15,070 bases of DNA from CAYQJS01 sp964417895 (lineage in GTDB: Bacteria > Chloroflexota > UBA6077 > SHYK01). Location of the stretch: positions 1 to 15,070 of the forward strand of contig CAYQJS010000083.1 of the NCBI GenBank assembly GCA_964417895.1. Reading direction: 5' to 3'. Of this stretch, positions 6,070 to 13,272 are shown one piece after another. Every line of letters begins with the position of its first letter. The first letter of the stretch is position 1. The notes below the pieces were generated by a model. The model worked only from the letters and a program-made list of their open reading frames with translations. It was not told the DNA's origin and ran no database searches. The position numbers were made by a program, and so were the translations under genes.

Positions 6070-7374
6070 ATGCGACGCGTTGTGGCCATGATCCTGGCCG
6101 GCGGCCAGGGCGAAAGACTCTCCGTCCTGTCTCGCGAGCGGGCTAAGCCCGCCGTGCCCTTCGCCGGCAAGTACCGCATCATCGACTTCACGCTCAGCAA
6201 CTGTGTCAACTCCGGCATCTTCGACGTGGCCGTGCTCACGCAATACCGGCCGCACTCGCTGAACGACCACATTGGGATCGGACGGCCCTGGGATCTCGAC
6301 CGCACCCACCGCGGCGTACGGCTTTTGCAGCCGTTCCTCGGCAGGCGCGACTCTGACTGGTATCGGGGGACCGCGGATGCCGTCCACCAGAACCTTCCCT
6401 TCGTCACCGGGCATCCCGACGAGCTGGCCCTCATCCTCTCCGGGGACCACGTGTATCGGATGGACTATCGGGGAATGCTGGAGTTCCACGAGGCGACAGG
6501 TGCGGAGGCCACCGTCGCGGTGTTCGAGGTGCCGCTGAACGAGGCAAGCCGCTACGGAACGCTTGTCGTCGACGAGGACCAGCGCATCGTGTCCTTCGAC
6601 GAGAAGCCGCGGCGGCCCCGAAGCAACCTCATCTCCATGGGGATCTATGTATTCGACCGCGCCATCCTCGAGGAGCGCCTGGCCGAGGACGCGGCGATTC
6701 GGTCGAGCCACGATTTCGGGCAGGACATCATCCCCGGCATGGTCGGGCGGGATCGGATATACGCGTTCCGGTTCAACGGCTACTGGAGGGACGTTGGGAC
6801 CATCGAGAGCTACTGGGCCGCGAACATGGGCCTTGTGGAAGACCCACCGGAATTCGACTTGTACGACCCGGAATGGGTGATCCATACGCGAAGTGAAGAG
6901 CGCCCACCGGCGCGCGTACTGGCGCAGGCGCGCGTTGGACGAAGCCTCATCAGCCATGGCTGCACGATCTACGGCACGGTCCAACGCTCAGTGCTGTCTC
7001 CGGGCGTGATCGTTGGGGACGGAGCGCTTGTGCGCGATTCCATCCTCATGACGGACTCGGTCATCGAACCGGACGCAGTCGTTGAGCGCAGCATCCTGGA
7101 CAAAGAGGTGGTCGTCGGGCGCGGGGCCGTCGTCGGCTACGGTGACGCGAAAATCGCCAATCGTCTCGAGCCGCGCCTGAACACGGGGATCACCATCGTC
7201 GGGAAGCGCGCTCACGTTCCGGCTGGCATCCACATCGGACGCAACTGCGTCATCGACGCTGGCGTCGACGAGGAGGACTTCGACGGCGCGATGGTTGTCG
7301 CCAGCGGGGAGTCGGTGATGGCGCGCGGCCACCAGGCTCCTCTGCCGCGCCGGGAGGCCGCCGCAGCCTCCTGA
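6070..7374 (+). CDS. glgC: Glucose-1-phosphate adenylyltransferase
   Basis: Cytosolic ADP-glucose pyrophosphorylase, making ADP-glucose from ATP and glucose 1-phosphate as the committed step of glycogen synthesis. In 435-residue numbering from the ATG at 6067: the nucleotidyltransferase domain has ILAGGQGERL (9-18), RAKPAVPFAGKYRIIDFTLSNCVNSGI (25-51), WYRGTADAVHQN (98-109), SGDHVYRMDY (125-134), FDEKP (177-181), SMGIYVF (190-196) and YWRDVGTIESYW (239-250). A left-handed beta-helix of hexapeptide repeats fills roughly residues 290-405. Length is normal for the family. Two in-frame ATGs (6067 and 6070) follow AGGAGG at 6058-6063; I chose 6070 for its 6-nt spacing. A one-residue change from the usual GQGTRL to GQGERL is visible in the nucleotide loop. 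No other glycogen gene is in the window. Confidence 0.96.
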   Translation: MRRVVAMILAGGQGERLSVLSRERAKPAVPFAGKYRIIDFTLSNCVNSGIFDVAVLTQYRPHSLNDHIGIGRPWDLDRTHRGVRLLQPFLGRRDSDWYRGTADAVHQNLPFVTGHPDELALILSGDHVYRMDYRGMLEFHEATGAEATVAVFEVPLNEASRYGTLVVDEDQRIVSFDEKPRRPRSNLISMGIYVFDRAILEERLAEDAAIRSSHDFGQDIIPGMVGRDRIYAFRFNGYWRDVGTIESYWAANMGLVEDPPEFDLYDPEWVIHTRSEERPPARVLAQARVGRSLISHGCTIYGTVQRSVLSPGVIVGDGALVRDSILMTDSVIEPDAVVERSILDKEVVVGRGAVVGYGDAKIANRLEPRLNTGITIVGKRAHVPAGIHIGRNCVIDAGVDEEDFDGAMVVASGESVMARGHQAPLPRREAAAAS

Positions 7375-7405
7375 TCTGGCCAAGTCGCAACGGAGGGGAA
7401 AAGAA

Positions 7406-8746
7406 ATGCTTTCGAGAGAAGACAACGAGCTGTTGTGTCGGGTGGGTGCGGGCACCCCAATGGGCGATCTGATGCGCCACTACTGGATTCCGGCGTTCGT
7501 GTCGTCCGAGCTCGAGGCGGACGGATGGCCGCGCCGCGTGCGCCTGCTCGGCGAAGACCTGATCGCGTTTCGCGACACCGAGGGCCGCGTGGGCCTCGTC
7601 GACGAGAACTGCCCCCACCGTGGCTCCTCGATGATCCTGGCCCGCAACGAACAGGGCGGCCTCCGCTGCGCTTACCATGGCTGGAAGTACGACTGCACCG
7701 GCGCGTGCATCGATATGCCCAGCGAGCCCGCCGAAAGCAGCTTCAAGCACAAAGTCAGGATCAAGGCGTACCGAACGCAGGAGCGCAACGGCATCGTCTG
7801 GGTCTACATGGGTCAGCGCGAGAGCCCTCCGCCGCTGCCGGAGCTCGAGGTCAACATGGGGCTGGCGGGTCAGGGTCGAGGCGTGCCCTTCAAGTACGTC
7901 CGCCAGTGCAACTGGGCGCAGGCGCTGGAGGGCGATATCGACACCGTCCACATCAATTTCCTCCACACTCGGCTGGACCGGGAGTTCCGGACGGAGGGCA
8001 ACCGCCTCCATCAGGCAGACCCCAACCCGCACCTGGAGATCGTCAATACGGACTACGGCTACTTCTACGGGGCCCGTCGCGACACCGGGGACAACTACTA
8101 CTGGCGGATCACGCAGTTCGTCATGCCCTTCTACACGATGGTCACGGGGCCTGGCGGAAAGGTCTGGATGCCGATCGACGACTACAACACGCTCATCATG
8201 GAATGGCGGCCGTCACGTGCGCCCGAAACGCCTCGCGACTACGACGAGACGGCGAACATGATGTCGGCCCGCCAGCCATGGGGCTACAAGCCCGACGACC
8301 CGATGATCCCCTGGGGGAACTGGCGCCTCAAGGCCGACGTCGACAACGAGTGGCTGCGCGACCGATCGTTGGAACGGGACCGTCTCTTCCTGGGTATCTA
8401 CTCCAACCCGCTACAGGACTCCGCGGTCCAGGTCCTCATGGGGTCGCTCTTCGACCGGACGCGCGAGCACGTGGGGACAACGGACCAGGCCATCATCGCC
8501 TTCCGGCGCGTCATGCTCCAGGCCGCGAAGGCATTCCGCGATGGCGGCGTGCTGCCGCCCACGGTCGACGAGCCTTCCCTCTATCGCGTGCGCGGCACCG
8601 CTGGCCGGCTCCCCAAGGACGTGAGCTGGGTCGAGGCCACCGCACCCTGGCGCGAGGCTTTCTCGAATGGGCCTCCGCCCGAGTACGCGGTGAACCTCTA
8701 TGGTCGCTCCTCGGCCGCCGCCACGCAGCCGGCCGAGGCGGGCTAG
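7406..8746 (+). CDS. Rieske non-heme iron oxygenase, large subunit
   Basis: Aromatic-ring-hydroxylating type oxygenase alpha subunit, 446 residues, close in layout to phthalate 4,5-dioxygenase and related demethylases. The Rieske [2Fe-2S] ligands are Cys69, His71, Cys88 and His91 in CPHRG...CAYHG. The mononuclear iron site begins E175-x3-D179-x2-H182-x4-H187, where Asp179 is the expected electron bridge and His182/His187 bind iron; the third ligand would be a distal Asp. It hydroxylates, demethylates or oxidises an organic substrate with O2, using electrons from a separate reductase not encoded here. GGAGG at 7392-7396 precedes the ATG by 9 nt. The stop lies 2 nt before the aldo/keto reductase start, so the two genes are probably co-transcribed and co-translated. 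The substrate is not determinable from sequence. Confidence 0.93.
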   Translation: MLSREDNELLCRVGAGTPMGDLMRHYWIPAFVSSELEADGWPRRVRLLGEDLIAFRDTEGRVGLVDENCPHRGSSMILARNEQGGLRCAYHGWKYDCTGACIDMPSEPAESSFKHKVRIKAYRTQERNGIVWVYMGQRESPPPLPELEVNMGLAGQGRGVPFKYVRQCNWAQALEGDIDTVHINFLHTRLDREFRTEGNRLHQADPNPHLEIVNTDYGYFYGARRDTGDNYYWRITQFVMPFYTMVTGPGGKVWMPIDDYNTLIMEWRPSRAPETPRDYDETANMMSARQPWGYKPDDPMIPWGNWRLKADVDNEWLRDRSLERDRLFLGIYSNPLQDSAVQVLMGSLFDRTREHVGTTDQAIIAFRRVMLQAAKAFRDGGVLPPTVDEPSLYRVRGTAGRLPKDVSWVEATAPWREAFSNGPPPEYAVNLYGRSSAAATQPAEAG

Positions 8747-8748
8747 CC

Positions 8749-9786
8749 ATGCATTACAGAACAGTGGGTGGCACCGGACTCAAGGTGTCCGAGATCGGCT
8801 TCGGCACCGGCGGCAACGCCGGTCTGATGGTTCACGGTTCATTCGACGAGCAACTGCGCACCATGGAGCGCGCCATCGAGTTGGGCATCAACTACTTCGA
8901 CACCTCGCCCGACTATGGCGACGGTGTTTCGGAGACCAACCTGGGTAAGGTCCTGCACGAGCTGCGCATGCGCCCGGTGATAACGACCAAGGTCGAGGTG
9001 CGAGCGGCGAACCTGGGCGACATCGCCGATCACGTAGGGCGATCGGTGGACGCCAGCCTCGAGCGCCTCGGCGTCGATTACGTGGATATCGTCCAGATCC
9101 ACAACGGACCTGTGGCGACCCGGCCCGACCTGAGGGGGCGCGAGTACCGAATCCTCGGTATCGAGGACTACCTTGGCCGCAATGGGGCCCTGGAGGGCCT
9201 CGAGCGGATCAGGCGCGCGGGAAAGACACGATATCTCGGCTTTTGCTGTCGAGGCAACGACGGCGGGCCGGTGCGGCAGCTCATCGATACAGGCTTGTTC
9301 CATCTGGTCAACATCATCTACACCCTGATGAATCCGTCGGGCGCGGTCACCCCTCCACGAGGCATGAGGATCGACACAGACTTCGGGCAGGTGATCCCAT
9401 ACGCCCACGAGCGTGGAGTCGGAACGGCGATCTACAGCCCGCTGGCCGGCGGTGTGCTGACGGACAACATGGTGAGCGGCGGCGAGCCCCACCCTCTCGC
9501 CGCCGCGGCCCAGAGCGACGCGGGTGACAACGCGCGTTTCCAGCAGCGCCGGCGCCAGGCGGATCAGGCGGGCGGTTTCAGCTTCTTGTCTCGCACTGGG
9601 CAGCAGTCACTCGCCCAAGCGGCCATCCGCTTCATCCTCATGGAGCCGGGCGTGACCTCCGTGCTCGGCGGCTTCTCCGACGCGCAGCAGCTCGAAGAGG
9701 TGGCTGCCGCCTCTGGCGCGGGACCGCTGGCACCCGAGGACATGGCTCGCATCCAAATGGTCTGGCGGGCCAATTTCGGCTCGTGA
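8749..9786 (+). CDS. Aldo/keto reductase
   Basis: NAD(P)H-dependent oxidoreductase with a TIM-barrel fold, 345 residues. The catalytic tetrad is visible as Asp51 (NYFDTSPDYG), Tyr56, Lys81 (ITTKVEV) and His118 (VQIHNG). The N-terminal RTVGGTGLKVSEIGFGTGG and the C-terminal AIRFILMEPGVTSVLGGFSDAQQLEE, which binds the cofactor phosphate region, are typical. The ATG at 8749 begins 2 nt after the Rieske stop, so translation is likely coupled. The same frame is open for over 1.3 kb upstream, but that part is only the Rieske gene read out of frame. It would interconvert an aldehyde or ketone and an alcohol in the same pathway as the oxygenase. The loop QSDAGDNARFQQRRRQADQAGG is longer and more charged than I would expect. 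It ends at TGA, 34 nt before the binding-protein gene. Confidence 0.93.
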   Translation: MHYRTVGGTGLKVSEIGFGTGGNAGLMVHGSFDEQLRTMERAIELGINYFDTSPDYGDGVSETNLGKVLHELRMRPVITTKVEVRAANLGDIADHVGRSVDASLERLGVDYVDIVQIHNGPVATRPDLRGREYRILGIEDYLGRNGALEGLERIRRAGKTRYLGFCCRGNDGGPVRQLIDTGLFHLVNIIYTLMNPSGAVTPPRGMRIDTDFGQVIPYAHERGVGTAIYSPLAGGVLTDNMVSGGEPHPLAAAAQSDAGDNARFQQRRRQADQAGGFSFLSRTGQQSLAQAAIRFILMEPGVTSVLGGFSDAQQLEEVAAASGAGPLAPEDMARIQMVWRANFGS

Positions 9787-9795
9787 CACAGGGAC

Positions 9796-9809
9796 CTGGC
9801 CAAGGCCAG
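9796..9809 (+). other. Short hairpin between AKR and binding-protein genes
   Basis: CTGGCC-AA-GGCCAG is a perfect inverted repeat, best drawn as a 5-bp stem with a CAAG tetraloop. It ends 2 nt before the GGGAGGG ribosome-binding site of the next gene. There is no U tract, so it is not a standard terminator. It could tune expression of the lipoprotein relative to the upstream enzymes. Confidence 0.4.
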
Positions 9810-9820
9810 AGGGAGGGAAC

Positions 9821-11560
9821 ATGAACGTGATCGTCGCGGGCAGCAGACATCGGTGGACGCCGCTCCTCATTGCAGCCGCGCTGGCGCTTGGGGCCTGTGC
9901 GCCGGGCCCTCAGGCCGCAAAGTCGCAGGCGACCGTGCCTGGACCGCCTCCCACGCGACCGCTCGTGATCGCCATGCACGTCGAGCCGACGACCGTGGCG
10001 GGCAGGCCCATCACGACGAGCGGCATCACGCCCGCTGCGCCCACCATGATCTTCAACGCCTGGCTCGTGGTTGCCGATGGGCAGAATGTGCCTCGCCCGC
10101 AACTGGCGGAGAAGCTACCGGAGCTGAACACCGGCGATTGGCGACTGTTCCCGGACGGCCAGATGGAGACCATCTACCGCCTGCGGCCCGGTCTCTCCTG
10201 GCAAGATGGCGCGCCCCTTACGGCGGAGGACGTGGTCTTTGGGTGGCGGGTGTTCAGCTGGCCAGACCTGGGCGTCCCCAGCGATTTTCCCATCCGAATG
10301 ATCCAGGAGGTCACCGCTCCCGACGAACGGACGGTGCTAATCCGCTGGAAGCAGCCGTTCGGGGAAGCCGGCGCGCTCGGGACCAGCCGCTACGGCGCCG
10401 TACCTCCCATGCCCCGCCATCTGCTCGAGCCCAAGTTCCGCGCCGGCGACGCACAGGCGTTCACCAACGACCCCTACTGGACAAGCCAGTTCGTGGGGGC
10501 GGGGCCGTACCGGCTCGATCGCTGGGAGCCGGGCGCCTTCATTCAGGGGTCCGCCTTCCCCGGTTTCGTCGAAGGCCCTCCCCGCATCCCCCAGATCAGG
10601 CTGATCTTCCTCGGCGACCCAAACGCGGCGGTGGCGAACCTCCTCTCTGGGGAGATCCATCTGGCCGCTGAGGACGCGATCGGCTTCGAGCAGGCCACCG
10701 TCCTCAAGAAGCAGTGGGAGAAGTCGGGCGCAGGGATCGTGCTCCTGACGCCGAATAAGGCCCGCTTCATTCAGATCCAGTTCAAGAACGACTATGTCAA
10801 CCCACGGGCCATCCTGGACTTCCGGGTCCGTAGGGCGCTGCTAGAAGCGGCGGACCGAGTGTCGCTTTCGGAGGCAATCCTCGACGGGGACGTGGCGGTG
10901 GCCCACACGATCACCGGGCCGGTGGAGGAGTACTTCCAGGACCTGGACCGGGGCCTCACACGGTACGCGTTCAACCCGCGCCAGGCAGAGGGCCTGTTAT
11001 CCCAGGCCGGCTTCAGCAAAGGGGGCGACGGTTTCTTCGCCGACGCCGCCGGGCAACGGCTCGCGATGGAGCTGCGCGCTTTCGCTGCCGAGCCGGGTCC
11101 ACAGGAAGCTGCGATCCTCTCAGATCAGTGGCGTAAGCTCGGCGTCGACGTCAATACGCATGTCATTCCGGCGGCGCAATCGCAGAACCTCGAGCAGGTC
11201 TCCGCGTATCCTGGGCTCCGGATCGAGCAAACCGGTCTCACCGGGACCACGGCCGTCAATAAACTGGCAGGAGCGGCGGTCGCGAGGCCGGAGAATCGCT
11301 GGGGCGGCGTGAACCGCGGCGGTTGGATCAACGCCGAATACGATCGTCTCCTCGACATCTTCCTGAGCTCGCTGGATCGAGGTGAACGGAACGGGGCGGC
11401 CGTCGACGCGCTCAAGATCGCAAGCCAGGAGCTACCAGTGCTCCCGCTTTACTACCTGTCCCTGGCTGCCGCCTTCACGTCCTCATTGAGGGGGCCCACT
11501 GGCGGTTACTCGGGTGATACCTCCTGGGACAACGTCCGGGACTGGCACTGGGTCTCGTAA
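9821..11560 (+). CDS. ABC transporter substrate-binding lipoprotein, family 5 (DppA/OppA-like)
   Basis: Extracytoplasmic solute-binding protein, 579 residues. The N-terminus is a lipoprotein signal: basic residues, a hydrophobic run (LLIAAALAL) and the lipobox LGAC with Cys26 as the lipidated residue. The mature protein shows SBP_bac_5 features: WRLFPDGQMETIYRLRPGLSWQDGAPLTAEDVVFGW (about residues 107-142), GAGPYRLDRWEPG, NLLSGEIHLA, and DFRVRRALLEAADR, the family's conserved RxAl helix. The family binds peptides, nickel chelates or other small organics for an ABC importer; no permease or ATPase gene is present here. GGGAGGG lies directly before the ATG. It follows the oxygenase and aldo/keto reductase genes by 34 nt, so it may deliver their substrate. 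It ends at TAA. Confidence 0.93.
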   Translation: MNVIVAGSRHRWTPLLIAAALALGACAPGPQAAKSQATVPGPPPTRPLVIAMHVEPTTVAGRPITTSGITPAAPTMIFNAWLVVADGQNVPRPQLAEKLPELNTGDWRLFPDGQMETIYRLRPGLSWQDGAPLTAEDVVFGWRVFSWPDLGVPSDFPIRMIQEVTAPDERTVLIRWKQPFGEAGALGTSRYGAVPPMPRHLLEPKFRAGDAQAFTNDPYWTSQFVGAGPYRLDRWEPGAFIQGSAFPGFVEGPPRIPQIRLIFLGDPNAAVANLLSGEIHLAAEDAIGFEQATVLKKQWEKSGAGIVLLTPNKARFIQIQFKNDYVNPRAILDFRVRRALLEAADRVSLSEAILDGDVAVAHTITGPVEEYFQDLDRGLTRYAFNPRQAEGLLSQAGFSKGGDGFFADAAGQRLAMELRAFAAEPGPQEAAILSDQWRKLGVDVNTHVIPAAQSQNLEQVSAYPGLRIEQTGLTGTTAVNKLAGAAVARPENRWGGVNRGGWINAEYDRLLDIFLSSLDRGERNGAAVDALKIASQELPVLPLYYLSLAAAFTSSLRGPTGGYSGDTSWDNVRDWHWVS

Positions 11561-11692
11561 ACAGCCGAGCGCCATGTGGCGACGAGCCGTCAGCGATGGG
11601 AGGATGGCCCAGACCATCTTTCAGTTCAATCACGATTGGGCCATGGCTCGGGCCCAGGGACCGCTCCAGCAGATCGTTCGCCGGGCTACCTC

Positions 11693-11719
11693 TTGATCGC
11701 TCGCAGAAAGCGGTATATC
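11693..11719 (+). promoter_or_regulatory. Weak candidate promoter for second selenoprotein
   Basis: TTGATC at 11693-11698 and TATATC at 11714-11719 are separated by 15 nt, each matching 4 of 6 consensus sigma-70 positions. It would start transcription about 30 nt before the ATG at 11757. The 196-nt gap after the binding-protein gene and the lack of other AT-rich sequence are the main support. Confidence 0.3.
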
Positions 11720-11756
11720 CTCAGCCGGGCCGACTACTACTTGGCTGGAGGGAATA

Positions 11757-12290
11757 ATGCCACTCAACGTCGCCGTCGGCGACAAGTTCCCCGACCTCGC
11801 GCTCCCCGATCACAGCGGCGCCGAAGTCAGGCTCTCTGAGATCACACGCGGCAAAGATCCGCTGGCTGTGGTCTTCTACCGCGGCTGGTATTGAAGCAAG
11901 TGTGTGGTGCAGTTGCGCCTCCTAGCACAGTTCGAGAAGGAGCTCGCGGTCTCGTACTGTAAGCTCGTCGCCGTGAGCGTGGATCCGGTAGAACAGAACG
12001 CCGCCTTCCGCGTGGGCCTTGGAGCAAACTTCCCGATCCTCTCGGACGCCGACCACACGGCGCAGGCCGAACTGGGCCTCCACGACCCGACGGCGCCGAA
12101 CCGCAGGCCGCTCCTGCCCTGCGATTTCGTGCTCTATCCGGACCTCACGATCTACAAGATTTACAACGGCTACTGGTACATGGGACGGGCAGCGCCCGAG
12201 GAGCTCCGCCAGGACTTCCGGGAGATCAGCAGACAAATCCGCAAGGATTGGGATCCGATGGGGATCGAAGCGGAAGCTGCCCTCCTGTAA
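11757..12290 (+). CDS. Selenocysteine-containing redoxin, UxxC active site (in-frame UGA at codon 46)
   Basis: AhpC/TSA-like redoxin of 177 residues when read through one TGA. The ATG at 11757 is preceded by GGAGG (11747-11751) at 5 nt. The first part reads VGDKFPDLALPDHSGAEVRLSEI, then LAVVFYRGWY (36-45). TGA at 11892-11894 follows, then SKC and VVQLRLLAQFEKEL in the same frame. Homologues have FYRG-x-W-C-x2-C-x2-QL, so the TGA replaces the first, nucleophilic Cys of CxxC, giving Sec46-Ser-Lys-Cys49. Downstream are KLVAVSVDP, NFPILSDADHTAQAELGL, DFVLYPDLTIYKIYNGYWYMGRAAPEELRQDFREI and a TAA stop. Other cysteines are at about 68 and 121. A hairpin after the TGA fits a SECIS. It is probably a cytosolic peroxidase or thiol-disulfide oxidoreductase. 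A standard gene caller would report only the fragment starting at the GTG at 11904. Confidence 0.92.
11892..11928 (+). promoter_or_regulatory. Sec UGA codon and candidate bacterial SECIS hairpin 2
   Basis: After the UGA (11892-11894), an upper stem GGUGC (11906-11910) pairs with GCGCC (11915-11919), including one U-G pair, and closes an AGUU loop (11911-11914) that contains an unpaired G. A lower stem GUGU (11902-11905) pairs with GCAC (11925-11928), separated by a 5-nt bulge on the 3' side. The loop begins 16 nt after the UGA, within the accepted range. Loop G, bulge and spacing make this the more classical of the two elements. Confidence 0.78.
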
Positions 12291-12355
12291 GCAGCCAGGA
12301 TTACGAGCCCTAAACTTCTCCGGCGGCGATTGTCGCGCGCGACGTTGTAGTAGTG

Positions 12356-13207
12356 CTACCTGTCTTCCTCGTCCTCGTCGTGGGGTTCGTCGTGCCCGTT
12401 CCCAAGGCCCGGGTCGTCGGACTCGGCATCCGCGACCGCATCCGGGTCGCGGTCGTGTTCGGGCTCACCCCCCTCCAGTTCGTCGTCTTCTTCGTCCAGC
12501 TCGTCATCCAGATCGTAGCGCAGCAACGAGTCGCGGACGTAGCCGCGGAAGGCGTCACCGGTGGTTGGGAACGATGGACGATTGCCCATCGACGGATCAC
12601 GATGGGTCTCGCGAATGATGATGCGGAGCGCGCCCTCATCGACCGCCGTCACGACCGCTGAATACTGATTCCCCATGTTGATAAGGCGGATCAACCGCTG
12701 ACGGATCTTCGGTTCCAGCTTCCCGACGAAGTCCCCGGCGGCATTTCGGACGTTCACAATCCGGCCCTGGACTTCCAGACTGAGCAGGTCGCCGGCATTC
12801 ATCTTCGCCAGAACGTCGGCTGGGGCGGGCTCCACGAGGGACGTGATGGTCGACCGCCCCGTCTCCGCGATGAACAGACTCGGATCGACCGGTCCGGTTG
12901 GGAGATCGACGGCGACCGCCTCTTCCATCAGCTTTTCGAGTCTCTGGAGATTCTTCTGGGCGATCGTATTCGTCGGGTCGATTCGCAGGGTATGGTTGTA
13001 CGCCTCGCGCGACTCGTCAAAGCGAGCGAGCTCCATCAGCGCCTTGCCGAGCCGATTGTGCGCCTCGATTTCCTTGGGGTAAGTGTCGATGAGCTGCCGA
13101 TTCAGCTCAGCAGCCTCCGCCCATCGGCTCTGCATCGCGAGATTTACCGCCTGTTCCACCTTCACGCGCTTGATTCGCGCCCGGTCCTCTGACTGGAAAA
13201 TCGCCAT
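12356..13207 (-). CDS. TPR protein with central beta domain and acidic C-terminal tail
   Basis: A 283-residue soluble protein. Residues about 17-84 form two tetratricopeptide-like helix pairs (AVNLAMQSRWAEAAELNRQLIDTYP and AHNRLGKALMELARFDESREAYNHTLRIDP) that fit the canonical 34-residue spacing. Residues about 135-205 look like a small beta-rich domain (GDLLSLEVQGRIVNVRNAAGDFVGKLEPKIRQRL...YSAVVTAVDEGALRIIIRE). From 231 on the sequence is intrinsically disordered and strongly acidic, with Asp/Glu at about half of the positions. The ATG at 13207 follows a purine-rich AAGGGAAAGGGA leader. It is convergent with the second selenoprotein, 65 nt away. The TPR suggests protein binding and the acidic tail suggests interaction with a basic partner or nucleic-acid mimicry; the actual role is unknown. 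Confidence 0.88.
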   Translation of the reverse strand: MAIFQSEDRARIKRVKVEQAVNLAMQSRWAEAAELNRQLIDTYPKEIEAHNRLGKALMELARFDESREAYNHTLRIDPTNTIAQKNLQRLEKLMEEAVAVDLPTGPVDPSLFIAETGRSTITSLVEPAPADVLAKMNAGDLLSLEVQGRIVNVRNAAGDFVGKLEPKIRQRLIRLINMGNQYSAVVTAVDEGALRIIIRETHRDPSMGNRPSFPTTGDAFRGYVRDSLLRYDLDDELDEEDDELEGGEPEHDRDPDAVADAESDDPGLGNGHDEPHDEDEEDR

Positions 13208-13251
13208 TCCCTTTCCCTTCCATGGGCTAGTTTCCGGATTCTACCATCGGG

Positions 13252-13272
13252 CTACAGGCTACAGGCTACAGG
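13252..13272. repeat. Three tandem CTACAGG heptamers
   Basis: CTACAGG occurs three times in direct tandem. The third copy contains the stop codon (TAG on the minus strand, 13266-13268) of the membrane-protein gene, so the array straddles the gene end. A heptamer array changes reading frame with copy number, so length variation here would shift the sequence after the stop only. Confidence 0.85.

Noticed and set aside
5992..6984. A 330-codon minus-strand ORF opposite glgC
   Set aside because: It is antisense to a strongly conserved gene, and its composition (Val/Asp/Arg/Pro-rich, no motif) is that expected from the reverse strand of GC-rich coding DNA.
7435..8748. A long open frame running in one piece into the aldo/keto reductase (783 codons in total), suggesting a fusion protein
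   Set aside because: The first 438 codons overlap the well-supported Rieske gene in another frame, are Arg/Pro/Gly-rich and match nothing. GC-rich codon bias keeps the frame open. The reductase starts at the ATG at 8749.
11514..11696. A 60-residue ORF overlapping the end of the binding-protein gene
   Set aside because: Its first part is out-of-frame binding-protein sequence, there is no Shine-Dalgarno site, and the remainder shows no conserved pattern.
4138..12290. Alternative genetic code with UGA read as an amino acid
   Set aside because: At least six other genes in the window end at TGA at family-appropriate lengths, and both internal TGAs fall only at catalytic cysteine positions.
12332..12343. 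GTCGCGCGCGAC palindrome between convergent genes as a bidirectional terminator
   Set aside because: Only 12 bp with no loop-forming spacer and no U tract on either strand; high-GC background makes such a short palindrome unremarkable.
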